Assembly (NCBI GenBank): GCA_014860565.1
Contig: JACZJN010000170.1
Location: forward strand, 1 to 37,874
Direction: 5' to 3'
Length of the DNA: 37,874 bases
Source of the DNA: Bacteroidota bacterium
GTDB lineage: Bacteria > Bacteroidota > Ignavibacteria > SZUA-365
The first letter of the stretch is position 1. The number at the start of each line of letters is the position of its first letter. The position numbers were made by a program, and so were the translations under genes. The notes below the pieces were generated by a model. It saw only the letters and a list, made by a program, of their open reading frames with translations. It was not told the origin of the DNA and ran no database searches. Shown here piece by piece: positions 8,001 through 16,400 of the stretch.

Positions 8001-10355
8001 CGTGAGGCGCGGCGCCTCCCGCCTTTCCCCGTCGACACGCTGCTCGAATGGAGTTACGATTTCGCCGGGGTGGACGGGAGCGCGGACATTCGCGTCACGC
8101 TCGATCCGACCAACACGATGGCGGAGAAGGACGAAAGCAACAACAGCACCACGCTCACGGTGAACGTTCTGCCGCGCGGACTCACACAGATATTCCCGCT
8201 CGATCGAGCGGTGGTTGGCAGCGGTTCCGGAACGATGGATTTTCTGCTCGCCAATCCGACGTTCGTGCCGGATGCGGCGCTTGATCCCCGGGCCGAGATA
8301 GAGTATTCCCGGGATGCGTCGTTCAATTCCGGCGTCACCGGTGCAAGCGCGGAGCTCGGCACTGTATTCACACAGCTCTCCGCTGCCGTCCCTTCCTCCG
8401 ACGGAACGTGGTACTGGCGCGCGCGCCTGCGCACGAGCGGCGGACCGGAGCGGTGGTCCCCCATCCGCAGTTTCACGCTGCAGCCGCAATCCGTCACCGA
8501 CGAGCGATGGCTGCAGTCCGACGCCCCGCAGTTCTCCATGACGGTCACCGAAGCGCTCGAAGCCGCTCCGACAGGCGGCGTACAGCTCGGCGAACGCGCC
8601 CTCGTACTCGAGGCAGTATCGGGCGGATTCAATGGTCCTTTCAAAAATGGCGTGCTGCTGCACGACGGCGTCAATGTCAGTACCGACCGCCGCGGTTTCA
8701 ATCTCGCGGTGGTGGAACCGGTGTACGGGCGTCTCGTCGACACGGTGAATTTCGACACCTACAACGGACGCGACATCGCGGCGCAAATGGCGGCCTATAT
8801 CAACGCCGTTTCCGACGATCACATGCTCATGGTGGCCGTGCGGGACGACGCCAACGGGTATCCCCCTTCCTCGATCGACGGCACGAACATATCTCCCGAA
8901 CTCCGCGGTGCGCTTCATACATACGGCGCCACGCTTATCGACAGCGTGGGATTCCGCGATTCGTACGTGCTGATCGGAAGAAGGAGCGATCCGGCCCGAA
9001 CCCGCGAAGCGCATTATGTGCTCGGGACGGCGGCGCGGCGTGATACGCTGATCGTGCGCGCGAGCGAGGGACGGCTGATTTCGCCGGTCATCGGTCCGGC
9101 CAACCGCGTCTCCCATATTCGCTGGGAAGGCACGGCCGGCAGCGCGGGGTCGCGCGTTGATCTTCGCATCTTTGCGCTCAGAGGCGGCGCACCGGATACG
9201 CTGCTGGGCGAATATCCCGCCGCGGCATCGGGCACCGATCTCTCGCTCGCCTCGCTGAATCCATTGCCCTCGGCTTTTCTTCGCATCGAGGCCGTGCTGC
9301 GCGATCCACAGGGACTCGGCAAGCCGCGATTGGACATGCTTTCTCTCGATTACGAATCGCGCTTCCCCGAACTCGGCATCACTTCGCAGGTCGTGGTGAG
9401 CGATCCCGATTCCGTGCTGGAGGGCGAGTCCGTCATCGTTCGCGCGACCGTGTACAACGGCGGCCGGGCCGAAGCCGCCAATCTGCGCATGGGGCTCACC
9501 GTGCCCGGCAGCAGCGTGCAGCTCGAGCAGCCGCTCACCGCGGTGCCGCGGCGCCTGGACGAAGGTGTGGAAGTGACATTCACCGTTCCCACTGCCGGAC
9601 TCCGCGGCGAGCACAGCTATGAACTGAGCATCGACGGAGAAAATGCGGGGAGCGAATATTACCGGGCCAACAACGTGTTCTCGAAGCGCTTCGCCGCAGG
9701 ACGCGACGGCACGCCGCCGATGCTTGCCGTGACCTTCGACGGCGTGGAGATCGCCAACAACGATTTCGTGGCGCCACGGCCGGTCATCGAAATCTCGCTT
9801 CGCGACCAGTCGCCGCTGCCGGTCACCGACACCTCAAGCGTCCAGCTCTTTCTCGACGGCCGTCGTGTCTGGCTGATGAGCGACACGCGGGTATCGTACA
9901 CGCCCGGAAGCGGGGAAGAGAAAATCAAGATCGAATTCACTCCCGAGCTCAGCGACGGACTGCATTTCCTCGCCGTCTCGGGCAAGGACGCCACGGGCAA
10001 CGCCGCCGACACCATCCCGTACCAGGTGCGCTTCAACGTGTCGAGGAATGCGCATGTGGACCAGCTGATTCCGTATCCGAGTCCCACCACGGGGCCTGTC
10101 GACTTCACCTTCCGCGTCATCGGCAGCGACGCGCCCGATCATGGCCGCGTGAAAATCTACACCGTCGCCGGCCGCCTGATCCGCGAGATCGAATCCGCGG
10201 CGGGCGAGCTGCGCATCGGCTTCAACCGCATCGCGTGGGACGGTCGCGACGCCGACGGCGATGCCCTCGCCAACGGCGTGTATTTCTACAAACTGATGCT
10301 CTCCGTCGGCGGGGAGAATTCGGAGCAGGTGGGGCGCTTCGCGGTGGTGCGGTAG
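5052..10355 (+). CDS. C25 (gingipain-family) peptidase, long PorU/PorU2-like
   Basis: A 1767-residue exported cysteine peptidase. A signal peptide covers about residues 1-21 (ending ATAFSQ). Residues ~210-280 resemble the N-terminal region of PorU proteins. The C25 catalytic domain spans roughly 570-930: DYLLVTHRDF, LLLLGDASWD, GRIPAE, then the catalytic His796 in FVGHGG and Cys826 in VTMSCNTAHF. The 30-residue spacing is close to that in gingipains. CARDB/Ig-like segments follow near 960-1040 (DESNNSTTLTVNV) and ~1450-1540. The end (from ~1670) is a FlgD-Ig/T9SS-like domain with YPSPTTG, VKIYTVAGRLIR and NGVYFYKLML. PorU removes sorting domains from T9SS cargo and links them to the surface, and cargo genes are abundant here; that this protein does so is inference, since a plain secreted C25 protease is also possible. 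It starts within the remnant upstream. Confidence 0.85.
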   Translation: MLKSTLTVFFVCILFSATAFSQRDAAEPLRVEQLAPDHWRVTVANMEPRLLTMPGEPPFGKVLIPGYETRIVAGLPALPLRALEFDLPEDGTLTLTISGLREEKVTADLAPFGGITTEEKRTTFAEILPATVREGRRIGGLRIQPARYDARTRTLTWLRGGVIDIRVAAAPSGNRSLAHRSGANAPGSASEAGAPAALAAPAAKAGDALLRIGTMKEGICRITYDDFLAAGFNPTGVDPALFRLTLMGEEIPLELSGTSDGSFDAGDAMLFFAPRKAGENGEYLDVWTDEQVFLLGWNGAPGLRWHAKDVAPTSHPSAVTMDAFPMRVHLEEDHEYHRGDFELNDMLITKQVEGETWIWGYLLKRDGTQKKDSIRARFDASSPAARKGLLRIRARGASRDTSLLRAAINGVTIGEQRIGTYQTVTAEWTIPAGLLLPAGNELLITNVGLVVCPPENPACSIERFYVDWAELQYATAFASASTPLHIDASARYAGNTPPADFLFSIPDAGGAVKGYDIAMGSRFENIDRSGGAARMALDSSGRYFLYSENDIFSPASVSRITIPEYISGTTQADYLLVTHRDFLAQAQRLADYRRQHDGYSTLIADVDDIYNAYNFGRKSPAAIRAFVKDAWERWPAPRPRFLLLLGDASWDARQKKESSTKVDYVPAYGNPVSDNYYVNFAEQSLDASPSLAVGRIPAETGAQADAVIDKIIAYESAPSQPWDDRILFSVGGENSFEQDFQLWPIVDALIYNWVEPYCLESHVIIKKTLDFVSYDDLDTLIHEVNEGVSWFFFVGHGGTRVIDVGVERPDIFDNVDKYIFFVTMSCNTAHFAEPFETGLNERFVMSPRNGAIAALGTSGLGLIDVDYRLSRAMFRAMVDSGVRNYGEMVAFGKRELVRSYGIGDQNSINTVNQVTLLGDPATHIPLANGPELAVRSGDLRTEPEILVEQTNAVIRTRLHNDGLCMGDTVDVLLTVTSGGEEMYREARRLPPFPVDTLLEWSYDFAGVDGSADIRVTLDPTNTMAEKDESNNSTTLTVNVLPRGLTQIFPLDRAVVGSGSGTMDFLLANPTFVPDAALDPRAEIEYSRDASFNSGVTGASAELGTVFTQLSAAVPSSDGTWYWRARLRTSGGPERWSPIRSFTLQPQSVTDERWLQSDAPQFSMTVTEALEAAPTGGVQLGERALVLEAVSGGFNGPFKNGVLLHDGVNVSTDRRGFNLAVVEPVYGRLVDTVNFDTYNGRDIAAQMAAYINAVSDDHMLMVAVRDDANGYPPSSIDGTNISPELRGALHTYGATLIDSVGFRDSYVLIGRRSDPARTREAHYVLGTAARRDTLIVRASEGRLISPVIGPANRVSHIRWEGTAGSAGSRVDLRIFALRGGAPDTLLGEYPAAASGTDLSLASLNPLPSAFLRIEAVLRDPQGLGKPRLDMLSLDYESRFPELGITSQVVVSDPDSVLEGESVIVRATVYNGGRAEAANLRMGLTVPGSSVQLEQPLTAVPRRLDEGVEVTFTVPTAGLRGEHSYELSIDGENAGSEYYRANNVFSKRFAAGRDGTPPMLAVTFDGVEIANNDFVAPRPVIEISLRDQSPLPVTDTSSVQLFLDGRRVWLMSDTRVSYTPGSGEEKIKIEFTPELSDGLHFLAVSGKDATGNAADTIPYQVRFNVSRNAHVDQLIPYPSPTTGPVDFTFRVIGSDAPDHGRVKIYTVAGRLIREIESAAGELRIGFNRIAWDGRDADGDALANGVYFYKLMLSVGGENSEQVGRFAVVR

Positions 10356-10377
10356 GAAGAGCCGCACATCTTTTTTT
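10347..10377 (+). terminator. Rho-independent terminator of the C25 peptidase gene
   Basis: GTGCGG (10347-10352) pairs with CCGCAC (10362-10367) around a 9-base loop, and seven T residues follow at 10371-10377. The stem's left arm lies in the last codons of the gene and the stop codon is in the loop. Confidence 0.6.
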
Positions 10378-10385
10378 CGAAACAC

Positions 10386-10415
10386 TTGCCTTGAATCCTT
10401 ACGAATGCTTATAAT
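10386..10415 (+). promoter_or_regulatory. Promoter of tRNA-Gln
   Basis: A perfect TATAAT at 10410-10415 lies 15 bases before the mature tRNA. TTGCCT at 10386-10391 is the best -35 box, with an 18-base spacer. The -10 extends as TATAATTG, near the TAnnTTTG form known in Bacteroidota. Confidence 0.6.
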
Positions 10416-10430
10416 TGTAGACATAATGTT

Positions 10431-10503
10431 TGCCCCTTGGTGTAATTGGCAACACGCCTGACTCTGGATCAGGAAAGTCTAGGTTCGAGCCCTAGAGGGG
10501 CAG
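10431..10503 (+). tRNA. tRNA-Gln (anticodon CTG)
   Basis: A complete 73-base cloverleaf. The acceptor arms TGCCCCT/AGGGGCA pair fully; the D arm is GTGT/ACAC; the anticodon arm CCTGA/TCAGG closes the loop CTCTGGA, giving anticodon CTG for codon CAG; the T arm CTAGG/CCTAG closes TTCGAGC. The variable loop is five bases and the discriminator base is G, as in glutamine tRNAs. The 3' CCA is not encoded. It is a single tRNA with its own promoter and terminator; no integrase or duplicated tRNA end lies nearby. Confidence 0.95.
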
Positions 10504-10508
10504 CTCGG

Positions 10509-10542
10509 AAACGGCGAAATCGATATCGGTTTCGCCGTTTTT
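10509..10542 (+). terminator. Rho-independent terminator after tRNA-Gln
   Basis: AAACGGCGAAA (10509-10519) pairs perfectly with TTTCGCCGTTT (10530-10540), leaving a 10-base loop, and the T run continues to 10542. It lies six bases after the tRNA. Confidence 0.85.
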
Positions 10543-10587
10543 CTGTTTCAGCAGGCGTTGTTTTTCCCGGTTGTAGCTGAGCAACTA

Positions 10588-10616
10588 TTGACAATTGCAT
10601 CCGAATATGCTACGTT
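10588..10616 (+). promoter_or_regulatory. Candidate promoter of the lipoprotein gene
   Basis: A perfect TTGACA (10588-10593) and TACGTT (10611-10616) are separated by 17 bases, giving a leader of about 40 bases before the ATG at 10661. Confidence 0.5.
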
Positions 10617-10660
10617 CAGCGTGTGAGTGTATCCGTTCTGGCCAGAGGAGGGCGCGTCTG

Positions 10661-11704
10661 ATGAGTACATCGAAAATCTTGCTGTTCCTTGTCGTAGTCG
10701 CGACGACGGCGGCGCTTTTCTCATGTGATGACGGTATCGAAGAACCGGAGGCGAAGAGCGCATTCCACTGGAGGTACGATTCTCTCGGAGGCGCCGTGTC
10801 CTTCGGTTTGATCAAATTCTGGGGTGACGATCCGCGCACCCTGTATCTGCTCAGTGGAAATGCGCTGTACCGGTACGACAGGCCGCGTTTCCACATCGTC
10901 CCTCTCATGGGAGTTCCGGATTCACCCTACGCGACGTTCTACGATATCGCTGGTTCCAGCGACCGGGACCTGTGGGTGGCGGGAGAATGTCCGGGAGCCG
11001 TCAGGCCAGGATTTTCCAAGGACAGCAGCTGTCTTCTCCACTACGACGGTTCTCAATGGCGTGAAGTGGATCTCGCATGCAGCAGCGCGCTGTTCGCGGC
11101 TGCATCGGCCGGTGAGGGGGAGGTTTTCCTGGGGGGAAACATGGCGAGTCTCATCAGATACGCGAACGGAGTGGAAGAACCCATTTTCTTCCCCCTCGAG
11201 CTGCGGGATCTCCCGTATGTGCTGCTGTACTGCAGCGAATTGTTTTACAACGACGGGATACTGTACGCATCCGGGTGGGTCAGGCTGCAGAACGGCATGC
11301 AGCGTCCGTTTCGTTTCGAGTATGAAAACGGCAGCACCCGCTTCGCCGGTTTTCTCGATGAAGATCTCGGTCCGGCAGGGGGATTCTGGCGGAGTACGGA
11401 GGGGACGCTGTATGCCCTTGGACGCACGGGTGTTCTGCGGAAAAACGGGAACCGATGGGAGACGTATTTCATCATGGAACCGAGTCCGAGTGCGACGTTC
11501 GGCACCACGGAGGGGAACATCTGGGTCACGGGCTACGGCCTGTGCCGACAGTGGGTGCGAGGGAAATGGGTGGAACACAATCCGACGCCGTATCCCGGCA
11601 TTAATGGCTCCCTTGGCAAAGGCTGGACCGACGGGAACATTGTGATGATGATGTACCAGGGCGCCCGTCCATCGAGCGCCTGGGTCGTTGCGATCGGGGA
11701 ATGA
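10661..11704 (+). CDS. Lipoprotein with propeller-like repeats, function unknown
   Basis: A 347-residue predicted lipoprotein. I start it at the ATG at 10661, with GGAGG about 10 bases upstream; this gives a clean signal (KILLFLVVVATTAALFSC) with the lipidated Cys at position 22, followed by DDG. A longer frame from 10595 has no such features. The mature part has recurring short motifs: a Gly-rich strand followed by aromatic or acidic turns, for example HYDGSQW, GEVFLGG, GNRWETYF and GNIWVTGYG. That is the pattern of a beta-propeller of the kind common in FCB lipoproteins. No catalytic motif is visible. It stands alone, between the tRNA and a convergent gene, and it is likely anchored to the inner or outer membrane. 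I do not recognise the family. Confidence 0.8.
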   Translation: MSTSKILLFLVVVATTAALFSCDDGIEEPEAKSAFHWRYDSLGGAVSFGLIKFWGDDPRTLYLLSGNALYRYDRPRFHIVPLMGVPDSPYATFYDIAGSSDRDLWVAGECPGAVRPGFSKDSSCLLHYDGSQWREVDLACSSALFAAASAGEGEVFLGGNMASLIRYANGVEEPIFFPLELRDLPYVLLYCSELFYNDGILYASGWVRLQNGMQRPFRFEYENGSTRFAGFLDEDLGPAGGFWRSTEGTLYALGRTGVLRKNGNRWETYFIMEPSPSATFGTTEGNIWVTGYGLCRQWVRGKWVEHNPTPYPGINGSLGKGWTDGNIVMMMYQGARPSSAWVVAIGE

Positions 11705-11754
11705 ATAAACGTCCACCTGGACACTCAGACATCGAAGCCCTATGCGGGTTCCTC

Positions 11755-11787
11755 AAAAAAACGTCCCGACCTGATGAGGCCGGGACG
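11755..11787 (-). terminator. Rho-independent terminator of the Omp28-like gene
   Basis: Read on the minus strand, CGTCCCG (11787-11781) pairs with CGGGACG (11768-11762), followed directly by seven T residues (11761-11755). It lies about 37 bases after the stop codon of the minus-strand gene. In the plus direction there is no T tract. Confidence 0.8.
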
Positions 11788-11823
11788 CAAGAGAGGAGAG
11801 AGAGAGAGTAAAACTGCGATCGC

Positions 11824-13221
11824 TTACTTGGTCAGCTGCATCTGCTGCGTGGCTGAATGCGTCGGAGTGACCATGCGTGCGAAGTAGATGCCGGACTGCA
11901 CGGCGTTGCCGTTGGCGTCCGTACCGTCCCATTCGAACACGTGACCGCCGGCGGGATGGACGCCCGTGGCCAGGGTTTTGACGAGGCGGCCGAGCATGTC
12001 GTATACCGCGACGTTCATGTCGCTCTCCTGCGAGAGTTCGACGGTGATGAAGGTGTTCGGATTGAAGGGATTCGGGTAGTTCGGAAGCAGGCGCGTCTCG
12101 GTCGGCACCGGCGTCGCGGTGACACGGTAGATCGGTGAATAGTCGGTCTTGCCGTCAAAATCGACCTGACGCAGACGGTAGTCATAGGTGGTGAGCGGAA
12201 GCACGCCGCGGTCGACGTACTCGTACTGCTGCTGCTCATGCGTGGTGCCGTATCCGTTGACGAAACCGAGGTCGTTCCATTCGCCGTCAATCACCCGACG
12301 CTCGACGAACCAGCCGCGGTTATTGTTCTCCATCGCGGTGCGCCAGTTCACGCGCACGGCGTCGCCGTCCTGTGTGGCGCTGAAGCTGATCATCTCGACG
12401 GGGATCACCGTGAGCGCCGTGAGCACCGGCTCCTGCCATGCCTGCTGCGTGGCCATCTGAGTCGGACGAGGCTGCCCGTTCACCGTGAGCGTGATCTTGG
12501 TGGTGACAAATACCGTCAGCTTGCATTTTGTGATGTCGTAATTCGCCGGGACGGTGAAGTTGATGTATTTCGTTTCGACCTGGTTGGCCGCGAGACCGGT
12601 AGTGGTCAGGGTAACGCCGTAGGGACCGGTGATCATGTTGCGGACGACACGCTTGTGATAATACGGGCTGACGGTGATGACCGCTGACCCCGTATTTTTC
12701 TGCTGTGCGTAGTCGAGATCGTCTTCGCTCAGAACCGCGTTATAATAAAATTCACCGGTCATCGCCTGAAGCGCGGTCATGGTGACCGTCGCCGCGATCT
12801 GCCGCGTATCCTGATGATAGGTGCCGGTGACGCTGATGGACATCGGCGAACCCTGCTGATTGCGCTGCTGCGTGACCGCGCCCCAGTACGTTCGTGAAAT
12901 GGCGATGGCCGCGCCGCCGGTCGGGAGGTTCACGAGGAGCCGGTCAATAGCACCGCTCGGATAGCTGCTGACGAGCAGATGGCCGATGACCGTGTTGCCG
13001 TCGGTGGTTGCCATCACGTCACCCTGATGATACGCCAATGCGCGCGCGTTCGGGATGTAACTGAGGATGGAGTTGATGGAATCCGCGCCGTATGGGCACC
13101 ACTGGCACCAGGTGCCGGTGAACTGCTCGATGAGCGTGGTGCGAGCCGTTGTTTGCGCACCGGCGACGAGCGGAAGCGCGAATAAGACCGCGATAAGTGT
13201 AGACCGAATCAACATACGCAT
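11824..13221 (-). CDS. Secreted Omp28-like thioredoxin-fold protein with T9SS sorting domain
   Basis: A 465-residue exported protein. I start it at the ATG at 13221, preceded on the minus strand by AAGGAAG; this gives a signal peptide ending AGAQ. An upstream in-frame start at 13374 would mask it. Right after the signal comes LIEQFTGTWCQWCPYGADS, the thioredoxin-like CXXC site (Cys39, Cys42) typical of the Omp28 family. The middle has Ig-like strands. The C-terminus is a T9SS sorting domain (NYPNPFNPNTFITVEL, MLGRLVKTL, SGIYFARM, QQMQLTK). Omp28-like proteins are outer-membrane or surface proteins of uncertain role; a redox or disulfide function outside the cell is inferred from the CXXC alone. 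A terminator follows it. Confidence 0.88.
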   Translation of the reverse strand: MRMLIRSTLIAVLFALPLVAGAQTTARTTLIEQFTGTWCQWCPYGADSINSILSYIPNARALAYHQGDVMATTDGNTVIGHLLVSSYPSGAIDRLLVNLPTGGAAIAISRTYWGAVTQQRNQQGSPMSISVTGTYHQDTRQIAATVTMTALQAMTGEFYYNAVLSEDDLDYAQQKNTGSAVITVSPYYHKRVVRNMITGPYGVTLTTTGLAANQVETKYINFTVPANYDITKCKLTVFVTTKITLTVNGQPRPTQMATQQAWQEPVLTALTVIPVEMISFSATQDGDAVRVNWRTAMENNNRGWFVERRVIDGEWNDLGFVNGYGTTHEQQQYEYVDRGVLPLTTYDYRLRQVDFDGKTDYSPIYRVTATPVPTETRLLPNYPNPFNPNTFITVELSQESDMNVAVYDMLGRLVKTLATGVHPAGGHVFEWDGTDANGNAVQSGIYFARMVTPTHSATQQMQLTK

Positions 13222-13331
13222 AAGCGGCTTCCTTTCTAATGAATAAGAATGAAGATGTGTCAGCGGGAGAAGGGAAGGAGTCTTGCCTTGTGCGCCATGC
13301 ACGGGACGAATATCAAGAGTCCTAGATATCG

Positions 13332-13346
13332 GAAATTCGTAATTTC
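13332..13346. promoter_or_regulatory. Short palindrome, possible operator
   Basis: GAAATT-CGT-AATTTC is a perfect 6-bp inverted repeat with a 3-base centre. It lies between the divergent Omp28-like gene and the ANL-GNAT gene, about 100 bases from each start. Such symmetry suits a dimeric regulator, but short AT-rich palindromes also arise by chance. Confidence 0.25.
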
Positions 13347-13442
13347 TCAGGCAAGTTGCAAACGGGACGAACACGGAAGGGGGATTTTCTCTGCGGGAAA
13401 TTTACTACCTTCCCTGACGCATGAAACAGATGGTGTGATCCG

Positions 13443-16400
13443 ATGCAGACAAGCCTCGCCGACCTCCTCCGCGCCTTTCACCAGCAGTTCGAACCGGATC
13501 TGCCGCCGGCGATACTCACCGTCGCTCATGCCGCGCTGGTGGAGCGCGACGGTGTACAAATACCGGATGCTGATATCCGCAATATGCTGTCCGTTGCTGC
13601 CTCGCCGCGGTTCCTGCGTGCGCTCTCGCGCGAGCAGCGCTACGGAGCATACGAACGCGCGATGCGGGCGGCAATGCTGCATCTCCGGTATTCGCTCGGG
13701 GATATGCTTGACGACCGGGCACGGACGTTCCCCGAGCGCTGCTTTCTCGAGGAAGGGGACGGTGAACGCCGAAGCCTGTCGTTAGCACAGACCGCGACAC
13801 GCTGCGGGATCATCGCGCATGCCCTCCGCGCGGGAATGCCGTCGGCCGGCGCTCCCCGCGTCGCGCTGTTCACCGCCAACACGCTCGAAGGGGCGCTGTG
13901 CGACCTGGCCTGCCTGGCGCATGGAATCTTCGTCACACCGCTCAGCGTCCATCTCGACGAGCCCGCGCTGGCAGCCATTCTCCTCCGTCTCCGCATCACG
14001 ACCGTCCTCATCGACGACGAGGATCGCCTGCGGCGCATTCTTCACGTACGGAAGGAATACGATCTGAAGCTGACCGTGCTCTTCGCCGGCGTGGGCGATC
14101 CCGAGGAGAAAGGCGTCGAGCGCTTCGACTCCTTCATCGCGAACAACAGGGAACGCGCGCTTCGCAACGGCACCGATGTGCGCAGGACCGGCATCCCGGG
14201 AACGAGAGACATGGTCGACTACACCGGTACGTCGACCGTGATGTTCACGTCCGGCTCGACCGGGCGCCCGAAGGGAATCTGCTTTTCGCAGCTGAACATG
14301 GTGAGCAAGCGCTTTGCCCGCGCGGCAGCACTCCCGGATGTGGGAATCGACGAGACTCTGGTCGCTTTCCTGCCGCTGTTCCACACGTTCGGACGATTTC
14401 TCGAACTGCAGGGGATGCTGTTCTGGGGCGGACGCTATGTCTTCGCGGGAAATCCGAGCCGGGAGGCGCTGTTCGCGCGCATGCGGGAGTTTCGTCCCAC
14501 CGGACTGGTCAGTATCCCCCAGCGCTGGGGCGAACTGCGAGAGGAAGCGGAGCGCGCCGGTGGATTGGCGGCGGTCAGCGGGGGACGCCTGCGCTGGGGA
14601 CTTTCAGCCGCGGGGTATCTGGCACCATCGGTCTTCCGCTATTTCCATCAGCAGGGTGTGGCGCTCTGCAGCGGATTCGGTATGACCGAGGCCACGGGCG
14701 GCATTCTCATGACGCCGCCCGGAGAATACGAAGATGATTCCGTCGGTATTCCATTGCCGGGAATCGAAGTTCGACTCAGCACGGAAGGAGAACTCGAAAT
14801 GCGCGGTCCCTACGTCGCCCGTGCACTTCCGGAGTTGGAGGATGGCCGCGACACGGACGCGATGGGCGAGGAAGCGGAGAGCCTTGAGGCCGCGGCGGCT
14901 TTGGAAACAGACCCTGCCGGGGAATGGGAAGCGACGGGTGATCTGTTTACGCGGAGCGCTGACGGACATTACCGCATCATCGACCGCGTGAAGGATATCT
15001 ACAAGAACAGCCGGGGGCAGACGGTCGCGCCGCTCGCGATCGAAAATCGCTTTCGCGACGTGCCCGGACTCCGCCGCTGCTTTCTCTCCGGCGATGGTCG
15101 TCCGCACAACACGTTGCTGATCGTACTTGACCAGGATGCGTCCATGCTGCGCGGCATGCCGTCGGCGCAGGAGAAAGAGCGTTATTTCAACGAAATCGTG
15201 CGCGCGGTGAACCACGACCTCCCCGCCTATGAAAGAATATTAGAGTTTACGGTCCTGAACAAGGATTTCTCGGAATCGACCGGGGAGCTGACCGCGAAGG
15301 GGTCGCTCAACCGCAAGCGCATCGCCGAACAGTATCGCGCGGAAATCGACCGGATGTATCGCGCCCGCGCGCTGAGCTTCCAGATCGCGGGGTTGCGTCT
15401 GCAGCTGCCGCTCTGGATTCTGCGCGATATCGGCTGCACCGAGCGCGACCTGCGCATTCATCCGGATGGACTCTTCAACGCCGCGGCGCATACGCTGCTG
15501 CGCGTCGCGGAAGGACGCAGCGAACAGCGTTGGCGCATCGGCGACTTCGAGTATCAGCTCAGCGGCGCGACGATCGACCTCGGACGGCTTTGCCGGCAGC
15601 CGGCGGGATGGACCGGGAACGCCGCGCTCGCGGATTTCTTCCCCTGTCATGAGGGGTGGGATGTTCCGCTTCCTGAAGTGATCGACGTTCATCCGCTGCA
15701 GACCACCGAAAGCGCTGCGCATCCGGAGACTCCCTGGAAGAAGTCAAAGGCGAGGGCTGACGCAGCCGACGACGGAATGCGGCCTGGTGCCGCGGAATAC
15801 AGCCGCGGCAGCGTCGGCTCGGTCCTGCTGCAGCTGCATCAGCTGCTCGCGCTGATATTCGCAGCGGAATCCCCGGCGGCTCTGCAACTTTTCGACGACA
15901 TCGCGGCCGCCCTGCAGTCCACGCCGCATCGGCATGCCGCGTTGCTCCGCCGCCGTCTCGGAAGCTGCGCATGGCATCCAGATGAAGCCGTGCGGATCCG
16001 CGCATATGAGGCGCTCCTGCTCTTCGATCCGGATCCGGAAGACGCCGCGCCCTACCATGCGTTCATGAACGCCGGCCGCACATTTTTGGATGGACCGGCG
16101 CTCGAACGCATCGCATCGCCCGACATGCGCGGGGAGAGACTCGCGGCACTCCGCCGCCGACTGCAGTCGTATCGCGCGCAGAGACCTCTTCCCTCGGCGG
16201 AGGATCAGCGCGTCTACAGTCATCTGCTCGCGTTGATGTATCGTCTCGCCTCGCGCGACCCCGCGTGCGTCTATGACGTCCGGGCGGAATTCGCACTCTG
16301 GATGCAGGTGGATGCGATGCGCGCGTACGCGACGGAATTGTTTTATGCGCTGAAGGATGTGTATGTCCGACGCCAACGCGGTCTCTCCGCGGATAGCAGT

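Noticed and set aside
7524..9614. A 696-codon open frame on the minus strand inside the C25 peptidase gene
   Set aside because: It is antisense to a gene with clear domains, lacks any recognisable motif or ribosome-binding site, and has the Arg/His/Ala-rich composition of a frame shadow in GC-rich DNA.
10431..10503. tRNA-Gln as an integration site of a mobile element
   Set aside because: No integrase, no duplicated 3' end of the tRNA in the window, and the tRNA has its own promoter and terminator.
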